Shown here: one piece after another, positions 10,195 through 18,137 of the stretch
Layout of the letters: each line of letters starts with the position of its first letter
How positions within the stretch are numbered: position 1 is the stretch's first letter
Assembly (NCBI RefSeq): GCF_009649685.1
Contig: NZ_WJPK01000006.1
Span: 62,001 to 126,000, forward strand
Length of the DNA: 64,000 bases
Origin: Flavobacteriaceae bacterium EG-1
GTDB lineage: Bacteria; Bacteroidota; Bacteroidia; Flavobacteriales; Flavobacteriaceae
Direction: 5' to 3'
The notes under the pieces: model-generated
What the model saw: the letters and a program-made list of their open reading frames with translations, nothing else
Database searches by the model: none
Told to the model about the DNA's origin: nothing
Made by a program: the position numbers and the translations under genes

Positions 10195-11154
10195 TTAATT
10201 TCTGTCTAGAAAATCCAATACCATTGAATTAAATTCTATTGGATTTTCGACTTGTAACCCATGCGATGCTTTTGGCAAAATCTCAAGTTCATTATTGGGT
10301 AAGAGCGTGACTAAAGTGTCTATTATTTTACCAAAAAATCGTGGTGAATGTTCGCCTTTAATTAACAATGTGGGAACATTCAGTTGTTCGACTTCATTCG
10401 TAGCTATTGGCGTCCAATTATTCTTAGAAATAAATCCTCCTTCCGATTCAGTAGTATTTTGCAACCACAGATTTCTAACTTCCTGTGGGACCTTACTATA
10501 ATAATCTTTACTACCCATTACTCCTGCTACAAAAGTGGCAACTGCCGAATCTTTTTGTTGTTGGGCAAAGAATTTTGTGGCAGGCAGAATAACCGTATTA
10601 TTAATATCTGAAATCAACGAATCGCCTTCTTTCGACCCTGCCATTAAAGGTGCAACGGCAGGCTCGCCTAACACCAAACTTGAAACTAATTCTGGATGAT
10701 CAATTGCTGTTTTTAAAACAGTGTAACCTCCCCAAGAATGACCAACAAGGTGCGCCGATTCTAAGTCTAATTTTTTTAATAGCTGAGCAAGATCTTTCGC
10801 ATGTTGTCCTGCAGAATAATCGAGTGTATCCGATAACGGTTGGGCATTTGGCCATGCGTAACGACGACTATATGCAATAACTCGATACTTGCTCGCGAAC
10901 GTATCAATTTGATTTTGCCAAGCTCTATAATCTCCAATACTGCCATGAACGAACACCAATGGTTCTCCTTTTCCAATATCTACATAATTAAAGGTATCCC
11001 CATTAATATTTATCTGTTTAAGTATATGGGTATTGGGTTGTTTTTGAATTGCTTCCAATGTAGACTTTTTCTCAACTACAGTTTCTTTTTTATTGTTATT
11101 GCGACATGCAGCAGCAAACAACATAACAAACAAAATGGTAAATAGGTTTTTCAT
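10195..11154 (-). CDS. Alpha/beta hydrolase lipoprotein
   Basis: A 319-residue alpha/beta hydrolase with a lipoprotein signal (MKNLFTILFVMLFAAAC, lipidated Cys17), so anchored to a membrane in the envelope. It has FVHGSIGD near 68-75, the nucleophile elbow GHSWGG with Ser140, and a C-terminal ASHGLQVE carrying the catalytic His. The acid position falls in KGEHSP where many relatives have Asp, so Glu may serve as the acid. The substrate is unknown. It is the third hydrolase in this 8-kb stretch. The gap to the next upstream gene is 243 bp and contains nothing clear beyond AT-rich sequence. Confidence 0.8.
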   Translation of the reverse strand: MKNLFTILFVMLFAAACRNNNKKETVVEKKSTLEAIQKQPNTHILKQININGDTFNYVDIGKGEPLVFVHGSIGDYRAWQNQIDTFASKYRVIAYSRRYAWPNAQPLSDTLDYSAGQHAKDLAQLLKKLDLESAHLVGHSWGGYTVLKTAIDHPELVSSLVLGEPAVAPLMAGSKEGDSLISDINNTVILPATKFFAQQQKDSAVATFVAGVMGSKDYYSKVPQEVRNLWLQNTTESEGGFISKNNWTPIATNEVEQLNVPTLLIKGEHSPRFFGKIIDTLVTLLPNNELEILPKASHGLQVENPIEFNSMVLDFLDRN

Positions 11155-11397
11155 ACTTCCTAAATTTTGATTTTGAATATATTTTACGTCAGCTTAAAAG
11201 ATTTAAAATCTTCTTCACTAAAAAACATTAATAAATTTTCAACAAAAGAGGGGGAAGTTTTGAGCTACTGTATTAATTAAAAAAACTCAAATATTTGATT
11301 TTCATAAAGTTACTCATCAGAAATCGATATTAATGTAAATTATGTATCTAATGATAGAACATATGTATCATTTGTATAAATCGCATGATAAATGCAA

Positions 11398-12204
11398 CTA
11401 AAACGACACAAGTAGCTCTTTTAAAAGAACAACTACTGCCATTAAAAGAATAAACCAGCCAAAACTTTTTTTAAGATTTTTATTTTTAATAAATGTCGCT
11501 AGATAAACCCCTATAAAAATACCTGTGCATGAAATTAAGGTGAAAACTAAAAGAAATACCCAATTGACTTCTATACTATTTATTCCACCAAAAAATCCGA
11601 TTAAAGATTTTATTGCAATAATAAAAAGGGAAGTCGCTACCGCTTTTTTCATTGGCAATTTCACGAAGAATACGAGGACCGGAATAATTAAAAAACCACC
11701 ACCAATACCCACCAAACCAGTTAGTGTTCCAATAACTACACCTCCAACAATTAACAAGGGAAAGTTATAAGTAATTGTTACGTTTTCTTTAATCGAATTA
11801 TGATTATTGCGAATCATAGACATCGATGCCAATATCATTAATCCTGAAAAAAGGAGCATAACGGCCATATTCTTTGTTAATACAAATTCGCCTATTCTTA
11901 CTATATTATCTGGAATTATCGTTAAAATATATCGTCGAGTAATATAAACAGTAATAAAAGCAGGTATCGCAAAAACAAGTGCCACTTTAAAATCAATTAA
12001 TCCTTTTTTAAAATTTTTCAAGGCACCAATAGTAGCCGAAGTTCCAACTACAAATAATGAATATGTTGTTGTGGCAATAGGACTAATTTGGAACATATAC
12101 GTTAAAATTGGAATAGCCAAAATGGAGCCCCCTCCCCCCAATAGCCCCAACACTAAACCAATTGTTAATGCTCCAAAATATCCTAAAACATGTACAATTT
12201 CCAT
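11398..12204 (-). CDS. TauE/SafE family membrane permease
   Basis: A 268-residue inner membrane protein with about eight hydrophobic helices in two halves, each with the family glycine-rich motif (GLVLGLLGGGGSILAIPIL near 16-34; GLVGIGGGFLIIPVLV near 163-178). TauE/SafE (UPF0721) proteins export or import sulfonates, sulfite and related sulfur anions. It is the last gene of a tight four-gene operon with a TsdA-like cytochrome c and two DsrE-type proteins, with 19 bp between it and the DsrE gene. That context supports a sulfur oxyanion or sulfane-sulfur substrate (inference). Confidence 0.88.
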   Translation of the reverse strand: MEIVHVLGYFGALTIGLVLGLLGGGGSILAIPILTYMFQISPIATTTYSLFVVGTSATIGALKNFKKGLIDFKVALVFAIPAFITVYITRRYILTIIPDNIVRIGEFVLTKNMAVMLLFSGLMILASMSMIRNNHNSIKENVTITYNFPLLIVGGVVIGTLTGLVGIGGGFLIIPVLVFFVKLPMKKAVATSLFIIAIKSLIGFFGGINSIEVNWVFLLVFTLISCTGIFIGVYLATFIKNKNLKKSFGWFILLMAVVVLLKELLVSF

Positions 12205-12223
12205 ACTCTTACCATCGCAAATA

Positions 12224-12637
12224 TTATTTACCTTCCTTTATATAGCCCCAACCCAGTTGTTGTTTTGCTACAATCTCATAAATACCATCAGGCACAGTTG
12301 TAACTCCAGGAATTAAATCATCTTTACCTTTTTTATTTCTTTTTAAAGTGTTTTCACAAACCACGATTGACACATTCTCATTTTGTATAATATCACGAAG
12401 TGTCTCGCCCGCAGCAGAAGAATTATTATCTACCATACTATAGGCACTACTATAAATAACCATTTCAAACTCGGAATCGGGATAACTTTCAGACATTAAT
12501 CGCAGGTGTCTAGCCGCCGATCTATGTACATCCGCATTAGCACTGGTTACATCAAAAACTACCTTTATTGGTTGCTCTTGAGCACTACTGCTACTTGCAA
12601 CAAACAGAGCCATGACTAATACTATTAGATTTTTCAT
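12224..12637 (-). CDS. Exported DsrE family protein
   Basis: A 137-residue protein with a signal peptide (cleavage near SSSAQ, residue 20) followed by a single DsrE-fold domain. KVVFDVTS is near 25-32, a conserved Cys94 lies in VVCENTL, and the C-terminus has the family ending VPDGIYEIVAKQQLGWGYI. DsrE-fold proteins often carry persulfide sulfur on the equivalent Cys during sulfur trafficking. Export to the periplasm is predicted here, unlike classical cytoplasmic DsrEFH. It lies between the Tat-exported paralogue (18 bp upstream) and the TauE gene (19 bp downstream). Confidence 0.85.
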   Translation of the reverse strand: MKNLIVLVMALFVASSSSAQEQPIKVVFDVTSANADVHRSAARHLRLMSESYPDSEFEMVIYSSAYSMVDNNSSAAGETLRDIIQNENVSIVVCENTLKRNKKGKDDLIPGVTTVPDGIYEIVAKQQLGWGYIKEGK

Positions 12638-12655
12638 CTTTTATATTTTTAGTTC

Positions 12656-13336
12656 TTAATTACTTGCAAAAATGTAACCACAACCATTTTCTTGTGCTCT
12701 TCCCAAGGCCCAAACTCCTGATGGAACTACTTGTATTCCTGGTTGCACTGCATCCAACCACTCTTGATATACTTCTTTAGCATCTAAGCCCATTTTTTGA
12801 GCAACAACCCCACTATACACAGATAAGGCCAAATTGCAGACACAGAACAAAGCCCCTCTTTTTTGCATATCTTTTATTCCTTGAATCACTGGCATTGGAA
12901 AATCTCCTTCTTTTGGCTCGTAATACGGGTTACGTAAAGAAGGTGCCTTAGTACTGTTATCTGTAACACCAAAAACCTCACCTAGATTGTACTTTTTCCA
13001 TACTTCAGTTTTTAATGCAAACGGAATAGCATTATGTCTTAAAACGGTCATTGCTGTAATATCTTCATCCTTCGAACCTGTTTCATTATTACTTAAATAG
13101 AAGGCCCAATTCCATATAACAGGAAAACCATCATGTGGTGTAGAACCATCATAAACTATTCTGTGTTTTCCTTTTATATTTTTAAACCAATCGTCTGCAG
13201 CAGCCATTTTTTCATCATCAAATGATGTCGTATTTGCCAAGACAGGATTAGAAATTATCGAAAGGGTACTTGCTGTAGCCCCCATTAATACTGCTCCCAT
13301 GAAATTTCTTCTAGAATTTTTACGCTTTGTTTTCAT
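12656..13336 (-). CDS. Tat-exported DsrE-like protein
   Basis: A 226-residue protein with a twin-arginine signal (NSRRNFMGAV, Arg9-Arg10; cleavage near VLAN, about 34), so exported folded, possibly with a cofactor. The mature part looks like an enlarged DsrE domain. HRIVYDGS near 58-65 matches the first strand, GALFCVCN (Cys165, Cys167) matches the DsrE cysteine strand, and VVPSGVWALGRAQENGCGYI at the end parallels the ending of the neighbouring DsrE protein. A third Cys is at 219. It lies 6 bp downstream of the cytochrome c gene and is clearly co-transcribed. The function is inferred only from fold and context. Confidence 0.7.
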   Translation of the reverse strand: MKTKRKNSRRNFMGAVLMGATASTLSIISNPVLANTTSFDDEKMAAADDWFKNIKGKHRIVYDGSTPHDGFPVIWNWAFYLSNNETGSKDEDITAMTVLRHNAIPFALKTEVWKKYNLGEVFGVTDNSTKAPSLRNPYYEPKEGDFPMPVIQGIKDMQKRGALFCVCNLALSVYSGVVAQKMGLDAKEVYQEWLDAVQPGIQVVPSGVWALGRAQENGCGYIFASN

Positions 13337-13342
13337 AATAGT

Positions 13343-14389
13343 CTATTTAGATTTAACAATATTGTACTTCTTTTTATAGTATTCTTTGATGGGTGAAAAA
13401 GGCCCCAATTGATGTTGCTTAACTGAGAAAGTATCGGCATACGGAGGGTATGGTGTTGATACTGGTTTTTTCTTTATGTCCGGAAAATCAACTTCTTTAT
13501 TTTTCTTTTCAGGTCTTTCTTGTTGATTGATGTATCCTGCAACATCATAAGCCTCATCATCCGTTAAAATTGGATTTTCATAGGTTGCACCATAAGGCAT
13601 ATTGGCCTTAATAAATTGTGCAGCGGTAATTACTCTAGTCATACCTGCTCCATTATTGTAAGAATCACTTCCCCACAAGGGTGGAAATTCATAAGCTATA
13701 CTGTCTGCTAACCATTTACCTTGACCATTTTTTTCATGACACACAATGCAATTTGCATTAAACACTTTTTTACCATTGGTAAGATTAACTGCCCTTGATG
13801 GTATATTTATTTGAACAAAACCCTGACCTTTAATTTTACCGTCGGCTGGAGCGAATCTGCTTAACCAATTCATGTAAGCTATTAATGCCAACATTTCTTC
13901 ACTTTCAGTAGGGAGAGCAATTCCGTTCATGCTACGTTCCATACAGCCGTTAACGCGTTCCACTATCGTACCTATTTTATTTTCTCTTCCTCGAAACTGT
14001 GGAAATCGCTGTATAATTCCAATTAATGGAGCTGCATATGGTTTTGTACCTGACCATAAGTGGCAATTCGCACATGACAAATTATTACCAGAAAATTTAC
14101 CTCCCTTTTTTTTAGGCCCTATAAATTTGGAAGTATAACGGAATACTTCAAAACCCTTTTTTATTTTTCTATTTTCATCTGAATCATTTAGCCGTGAAAC
14201 ATTATAATTCTTTGTATAAATTTCCATACTCGAATTATCATTTTCATTGCCCTGAAATTTCTCATCTAAGCAAAACCCCAGTGCTACAATGGCAATTAAT
14301 AGTAGTGGCAGAATCACATGTAAACTACCTGAAATCATTTTGCTATACGAGTTGTATAGATATTTTCTTATCACAATGAATATGTGCAT
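13343..14389 (-). CDS. Dihaem cytochrome c resembling thiosulfate dehydrogenase TsdA
   Basis: A 348-residue c-type cytochrome with an N-terminal membrane anchor (about 20-38) and two haem motifs, CANCH (106-110) and CIVCH (214-218). Around the first haem, CANCHLWSGTKPYAAP and then NGCMERSMNG, with Cys149, match the TsdA pattern in which a Cys is an axial haem ligand. TsdA oxidises two thiosulfate to tetrathionate, or runs in reverse, in the periplasm. A second start at codon 18 (14338) is possible. It is the first gene of the operon with two exported DsrE-like proteins and a TauE permease. The substrate is inferred, not shown. Confidence 0.72.
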   Translation of the reverse strand: MHIFIVIRKYLYNSYSKMISGSLHVILPLLLIAIVALGFCLDEKFQGNENDNSSMEIYTKNYNVSRLNDSDENRKIKKGFEVFRYTSKFIGPKKKGGKFSGNNLSCANCHLWSGTKPYAAPLIGIIQRFPQFRGRENKIGTIVERVNGCMERSMNGIALPTESEEMLALIAYMNWLSRFAPADGKIKGQGFVQINIPSRAVNLTNGKKVFNANCIVCHEKNGQGKWLADSIAYEFPPLWGSDSYNNGAGMTRVITAAQFIKANMPYGATYENPILTDDEAYDVAGYINQQERPEKKNKEVDFPDIKKKPVSTPYPPYADTFSVKQHQLGPFSPIKEYYKKKYNIVKSK

Positions 14390-14654
14390 AGTGTATATTC
14401 AAATTAATTTTTTGTAAAAAAATTGGACAATAATATACCTGTAGGCTATTCAATGCCTATGATTAATTTTAAATTTCAAGGGGGATTCGGCTACGGGAAA
14501 AGACTAGAATTCTTGCTCCGAATTATTAAAGTAAAACTACGATAGCTTCCATTAAGAAAATGTCAATTTTAATTCAAAGGTTCGCACAAATAAACCAAGA
14601 ATGTACTTTCTGTCTCAAATAATGAAACAAATGAATCAACTTGGTAAATTAATA

Positions 14655-15737
14655 CTAAAAATGAGTATTGGAAAGCTTAGCAAATTGTGTTGGTAAAATG
14701 TCGAATCTTTTTCTAAAAACTCTTGTAAAATAAGTAGGACTGTTGAAGCCAAGTTCATAAGCTATTTCAGCTACGTTCTTATTATTTTTTTTCAGTGCAC
14801 TTAAGGATCGACGTAACCGCATTTCACGAATAAGTTGATTGGGTGCCATCTCTGTAAGGGCCTTTATCTTTCTATAGGTTTGTGCTTTACTAAGCCCTAA
14901 TTGGCTACTTAGATGTACACTTGTAAAATTAGTATTCGAAATTTCCTGATTAAGAATAGTCCATAATTTGGTACAAAAAGCTAAGTGCGCACTCGATAAT
15001 CTACGTACATCATTACCAATTTTTTCCTGATTTTTTTCTGATTTTCCTGCTAATCCTATTGTAATATTATCTATTTGTACAATTCTGATTTTACTTAAAT
15101 CATTAAGCGCCACTAAAGCTTTCTTAGTTTCTTCAAATAGTACTTTACCGTTTTCATCAACAGGTTTTCCTGTAACAAGAGCCAAGGTATATTCGAGATT
15201 GCAAGTAAAAGTATTGAGGTAATCCCTAATGGATTTTACTGCAGTTATAGATTTACTAGCACTAACAAATGATACTAAAATACTGTCTTCAGGAAGTACA
15301 ATTCTTTTACCTCCGCATGTTTCGATTAAACTATAAAGTTTATCTAGTACATGTGCTTTAATATCCTCAAAAAAAATAGGGCAAATCATAATAATACTCC
15401 GATAGCCCGTATCTATATCCCCAGTTAATGTGAGGGCCATATCATTTTCATCTTTAGCACCCTCACCTAAAAACACTTTGAAATCAATTTCGCTTGAAAG
15501 TTCGATAACATTACAAGCACCTATTCCATGAGCAGCCATATGAACAGCTTCACAGGCTTGTTTATTTGGAGCATCTAACAAGCAAAATACCTTTTTCTCC
15601 GAAAGATTTAAAAAATACTTGAGACTAGTAACTCCAAACTTACTCTGAACCGCAATATCTTTATGATGCCCTTTCATCGCGGCAATTTGATCAAAAGCCT
15701 CATCTTCGACTACGTGTATGTCCATAAATAGTGGCAT
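14655..15737 (-). CDS. DUF4242 / cyclase-like / AraC-type regulator, paralogue 1
   Basis: A 360-residue cytoplasmic protein with three parts. Residues 1-90 are a DUF4242 (SCO4226 nickel-binding-like) domain, with HHKDIAVQSKFGV and VHMAAHGIGACNVIE. Residues about 115-235 resemble a class III nucleotide cyclase homology domain (YTLALVTGKPVDENGKVLF matches the cyclase segment after the second metal site). Residues about 260-360 are an AraC DNA-binding domain (LGLSKAQTYRKI, then GFNSPTYFTRVFRKRF). The first metal-binding Asp of the cyclase is missing (IIMICPIFF), so catalysis is unlikely. It is the last of three tandem paralogues and lies 265 bp upstream of the TsdA-like operon. The ligand is unknown. 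Confidence 0.75.
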   Translation of the reverse strand: MPLFMDIHVVEDEAFDQIAAMKGHHKDIAVQSKFGVTSLKYFLNLSEKKVFCLLDAPNKQACEAVHMAAHGIGACNVIELSSEIDFKVFLGEGAKDENDMALTLTGDIDTGYRSIIMICPIFFEDIKAHVLDKLYSLIETCGGKRIVLPEDSILVSFVSASKSITAVKSIRDYLNTFTCNLEYTLALVTGKPVDENGKVLFEETKKALVALNDLSKIRIVQIDNITIGLAGKSEKNQEKIGNDVRRLSSAHLAFCTKLWTILNQEISNTNFTSVHLSSQLGLSKAQTYRKIKALTEMAPNQLIREMRLRRSLSALKKNNKNVAEIAYELGFNSPTYFTRVFRKRFDILPTQFAKLSNTHF

Positions 15738-15761
15738 GTACTAAAAATACAGAATTTTTAG

Positions 15762-16838
15762 TCAAATTGCATTTAATCGTGCAAAGGATGTTGGAAGTAC
15801 ATCATACCTATTTCTAAAAACTCTTGTAAAATATGTAGGACTATTAAAGCCTAGTTCATATGCAATTTCGGCCACCGTTTGTTGATTACATTTTAGTGCT
15901 TTTAGTGATCTTCGTAATCTAAGCTCTCTAATTAATGCATTCGGTGACATCCCAGTTAACGATTTTATCTTTCTATAAGTTTGTGCTTTACTCAGGTTTA
16001 ATTGATGTCCTAGGTTCTCACTTTTGAAATCAGCATTATTCAATTCGCTATTTAGAATTTTTGTTAGTCTTTCACAAAATAATAAATCAGATGTGTTCAC
16101 TATTTTCACATTAGCATGATTCACTTTTGGAGTATTGGATTCTTTATGAGATAGTGCTTCGGTAATAGCATCCATATAAACTACTTTACTTAAACCAATC
16201 CAACATAACGTTCGCACCCTTTTTTTTGTTTCTTCAAAAAGATCTACTCCATTTTCATCAACTGGATTTCCACTAACCAAAGCCAATCGATATTCAAAAT
16301 TATCTGGAATTGTTTTCAATAATTTAGCAATTGCCATTGCGGCAATTATTGCATCTGAAGCCAATAAAAATGATGCCATAGTTTCATCATCATTTGGTTG
16401 TCGCACAATTTTTCCATGGAATTTATCTATTAATAGCCTTGTTTCCTTTACATAATGTGCGTAATTACCTGAGAAGTCTGATGTATTTATCAACATAATT
16501 GTTCTAAAACCTGTATCGATTTCACCGTCCGACGTGTATGCCAAATCATCCTTTTGTGTACTTCCACGAGACATGAATATATTATACTCATCATCAGAAA
16601 CTTCAATAATATTACAGGCCGTCATACCATGTGATTCTGAATGTGTTTTATGACAAGCTTCTTTATTTGGGCCTTCCATAAGACAAAAGACCATTTTATC
16701 TTTTTCGTTCACCCAATACTTTCGTTGTATAACGCCAAAACGTTCTTGTACAGCAAGGTCATGTAAATGCGCCTGAATTACATCCTCTACTGTAAAATCA
16801 TCAGATTCAACTTTATGTATATCCATATATAGCGGCAT
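15762..16838 (-). CDS. DUF4242 / cyclase-like / AraC-type regulator, paralogue 2
   Basis: 358 residues with the same three-part build as its neighbour: a DUF4242 domain (residues 1-90; HLHDLAVQERFGV, HSESHGMTACNIIE), a cyclase-like middle (about 115-235; RTIMLINTSDF, YRLALVSGNPVDENGVDLF) and an AraC domain (LNLSKAQTYRKI, GFNSPTYFTRVFRNRYDVLP). The first cyclase Asp is Asn here and the usual catalytic Asn/Arg pair is absent, so the domain is probably a sensor. Its AraC domain is close to that of paralogue 1, suggesting a recent duplication. Gaps of 24 and 18 bp to its neighbours indicate one operon. Confidence 0.75.
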   Translation of the reverse strand: MPLYMDIHKVESDDFTVEDVIQAHLHDLAVQERFGVIQRKYWVNEKDKMVFCLMEGPNKEACHKTHSESHGMTACNIIEVSDDEYNIFMSRGSTQKDDLAYTSDGEIDTGFRTIMLINTSDFSGNYAHYVKETRLLIDKFHGKIVRQPNDDETMASFLLASDAIIAAMAIAKLLKTIPDNFEYRLALVSGNPVDENGVDLFEETKKRVRTLCWIGLSKVVYMDAITEALSHKESNTPKVNHANVKIVNTSDLLFCERLTKILNSELNNADFKSENLGHQLNLSKAQTYRKIKSLTGMSPNALIRELRLRRSLKALKCNQQTVAEIAYELGFNSPTYFTRVFRNRYDVLPTSFARLNAI

Positions 16839-16856
16839 AATTCTTAGTTTTAAATT

Positions 16857-17969
16857 CTACATTTTTAACTTGGTATAACTTAATGGTAATAATCCAAATC
16901 TTTTTTGAAAACATTTAATAAAGTAAGACGGACTATTAAAACCTGTATCAAAAGCTGTTTGCGAAACATTAAGTCCTTTTTCACCTAACAACACCAAAGA
17001 TTTTAACAATCTATATTCTCGCAATATGGCATTTGGAGATTTACCAGTTATTGCAGTACATTTACGATACAATTGCGATTTACTAATTGCTAAAAATTGG
17101 CAAAAGCCATTTATTCCGAAATCGGAATTTTGCCAATTAACATCCAATACATTTACGATTTGCTCTAACGACTTTTCTTCTGATGCTTTTAGTCTTTTAA
17201 TATCTTTTTGAATTTCACTTCCCTTTTGGAAATCGGGTTTATACAATTCGCTAACCATTGCAGAAATTGTTATACTTTGTTTTGATGCTATAGTACAAGC
17301 GTATTGCGCAAATAGTACCGTTTTACCAAACAGTGAATTACTTTGATCCACAGGAAGACCAGCATGCAAACCCATTCTTAAATTGATGATTTCTGCTGCA
17401 ACATGTAAAGATTTTCTAATGGCTATTGCACATTCAACTGCAAGTGAGACTGAAGCAAATGAAATTACAAAAGCATCAGCATTCATTTCAACTTCACTTC
17501 CTTCATGTTTTTGCACCTGTTCTCGAACTGTATTGTAATACAAAGTAAATAACTGGTCAACTTTTTCCTTTTTTAATTCATTTCGCATTAATCTACCATC
17601 TTTAGTGGTGACAGCTAAAATGACCCTAAATGCCGGATCGTTGAATATTTTTACACCAGGTAAACTTGGATCAAAATAATGTTCGGGGTCTGCTATTCTA
17701 CCTAAAAAAGCTTCAACTACTTTACCATTAACTGGAATAATTTCGTGCGGAACAAGACCGTGGGAGTGATTGTGCATTAGATGCACCGCTTCTTTATTGG
17801 GAGCATCGATAAGACAAAAAACTCTACCTCTACCCTCATCCACCCAGTACGTTAAATTTCGACATCCAAATTTATTTTGAATACCCAAATCCTTTTGATG
17901 AGCGTCTGCTGCATGTTTGGCTTCTATTCCAGGAACTATATGTGAGTCCATGTAAATTGGCATGTTCAA
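16857..17969 (-). CDS. DUF4242 / cyclase-like / AraC-type regulator, paralogue 3
   Basis: 370 residues and the most upstream of the three tandem regulators. The DUF4242 domain is residues 1-90 (HQKDLGIQNKFGC, HNHSHGLVPHEII). The middle domain (about 115-250) is the clearest cyclase relative of the three: NADAFVISFASVSLAVECA, then LRMGLHAGLPVDQSNSLFG and KTVLFAQYACTIA follow class III cyclase order, but the first metal Asp and the catalytic Asn/Arg are replaced. The C-terminal AraC domain has LAISKSQLYRKC and GFNSPSYFIKCFQKRF and is more diverged than in the other two. The start at 17969 gives MNMPIYMDSH; Met3 (17963) is equally possible. Confidence 0.75.
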   Translation of the reverse strand: MNMPIYMDSHIVPGIEAKHAADAHQKDLGIQNKFGCRNLTYWVDEGRGRVFCLIDAPNKEAVHLMHNHSHGLVPHEIIPVNGKVVEAFLGRIADPEHYFDPSLPGVKIFNDPAFRVILAVTTKDGRLMRNELKKEKVDQLFTLYYNTVREQVQKHEGSEVEMNADAFVISFASVSLAVECAIAIRKSLHVAAEIINLRMGLHAGLPVDQSNSLFGKTVLFAQYACTIASKQSITISAMVSELYKPDFQKGSEIQKDIKRLKASEEKSLEQIVNVLDVNWQNSDFGINGFCQFLAISKSQLYRKCTAITGKSPNAILREYRLLKSLVLLGEKGLNVSQTAFDTGFNSPSYFIKCFQKRFGLLPLSYTKLKM

Positions 17970-18137
17970 AAAAATTTAATAAAACTTTTGATTCAGCAAA
18001 GGAGGGAATACTCTAAAAATAAGGAATTTAAGTAGGAGAAAATCGAACTTTTGATTCAATTAATGATAAAAACGTTTCATATCTAGTATAAATATGCCAC
18101 GGTTTCCTTTTTGTCTCAACTAAACAATGTAAAATAG

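Noticed and set aside
11198-11212. AAGATTT-A-AAATCTT palindrome downstream of the TauE gene
   Set aside because: It is almost all A and T with a one-base centre and no adequate T run; too weak to call a terminator.
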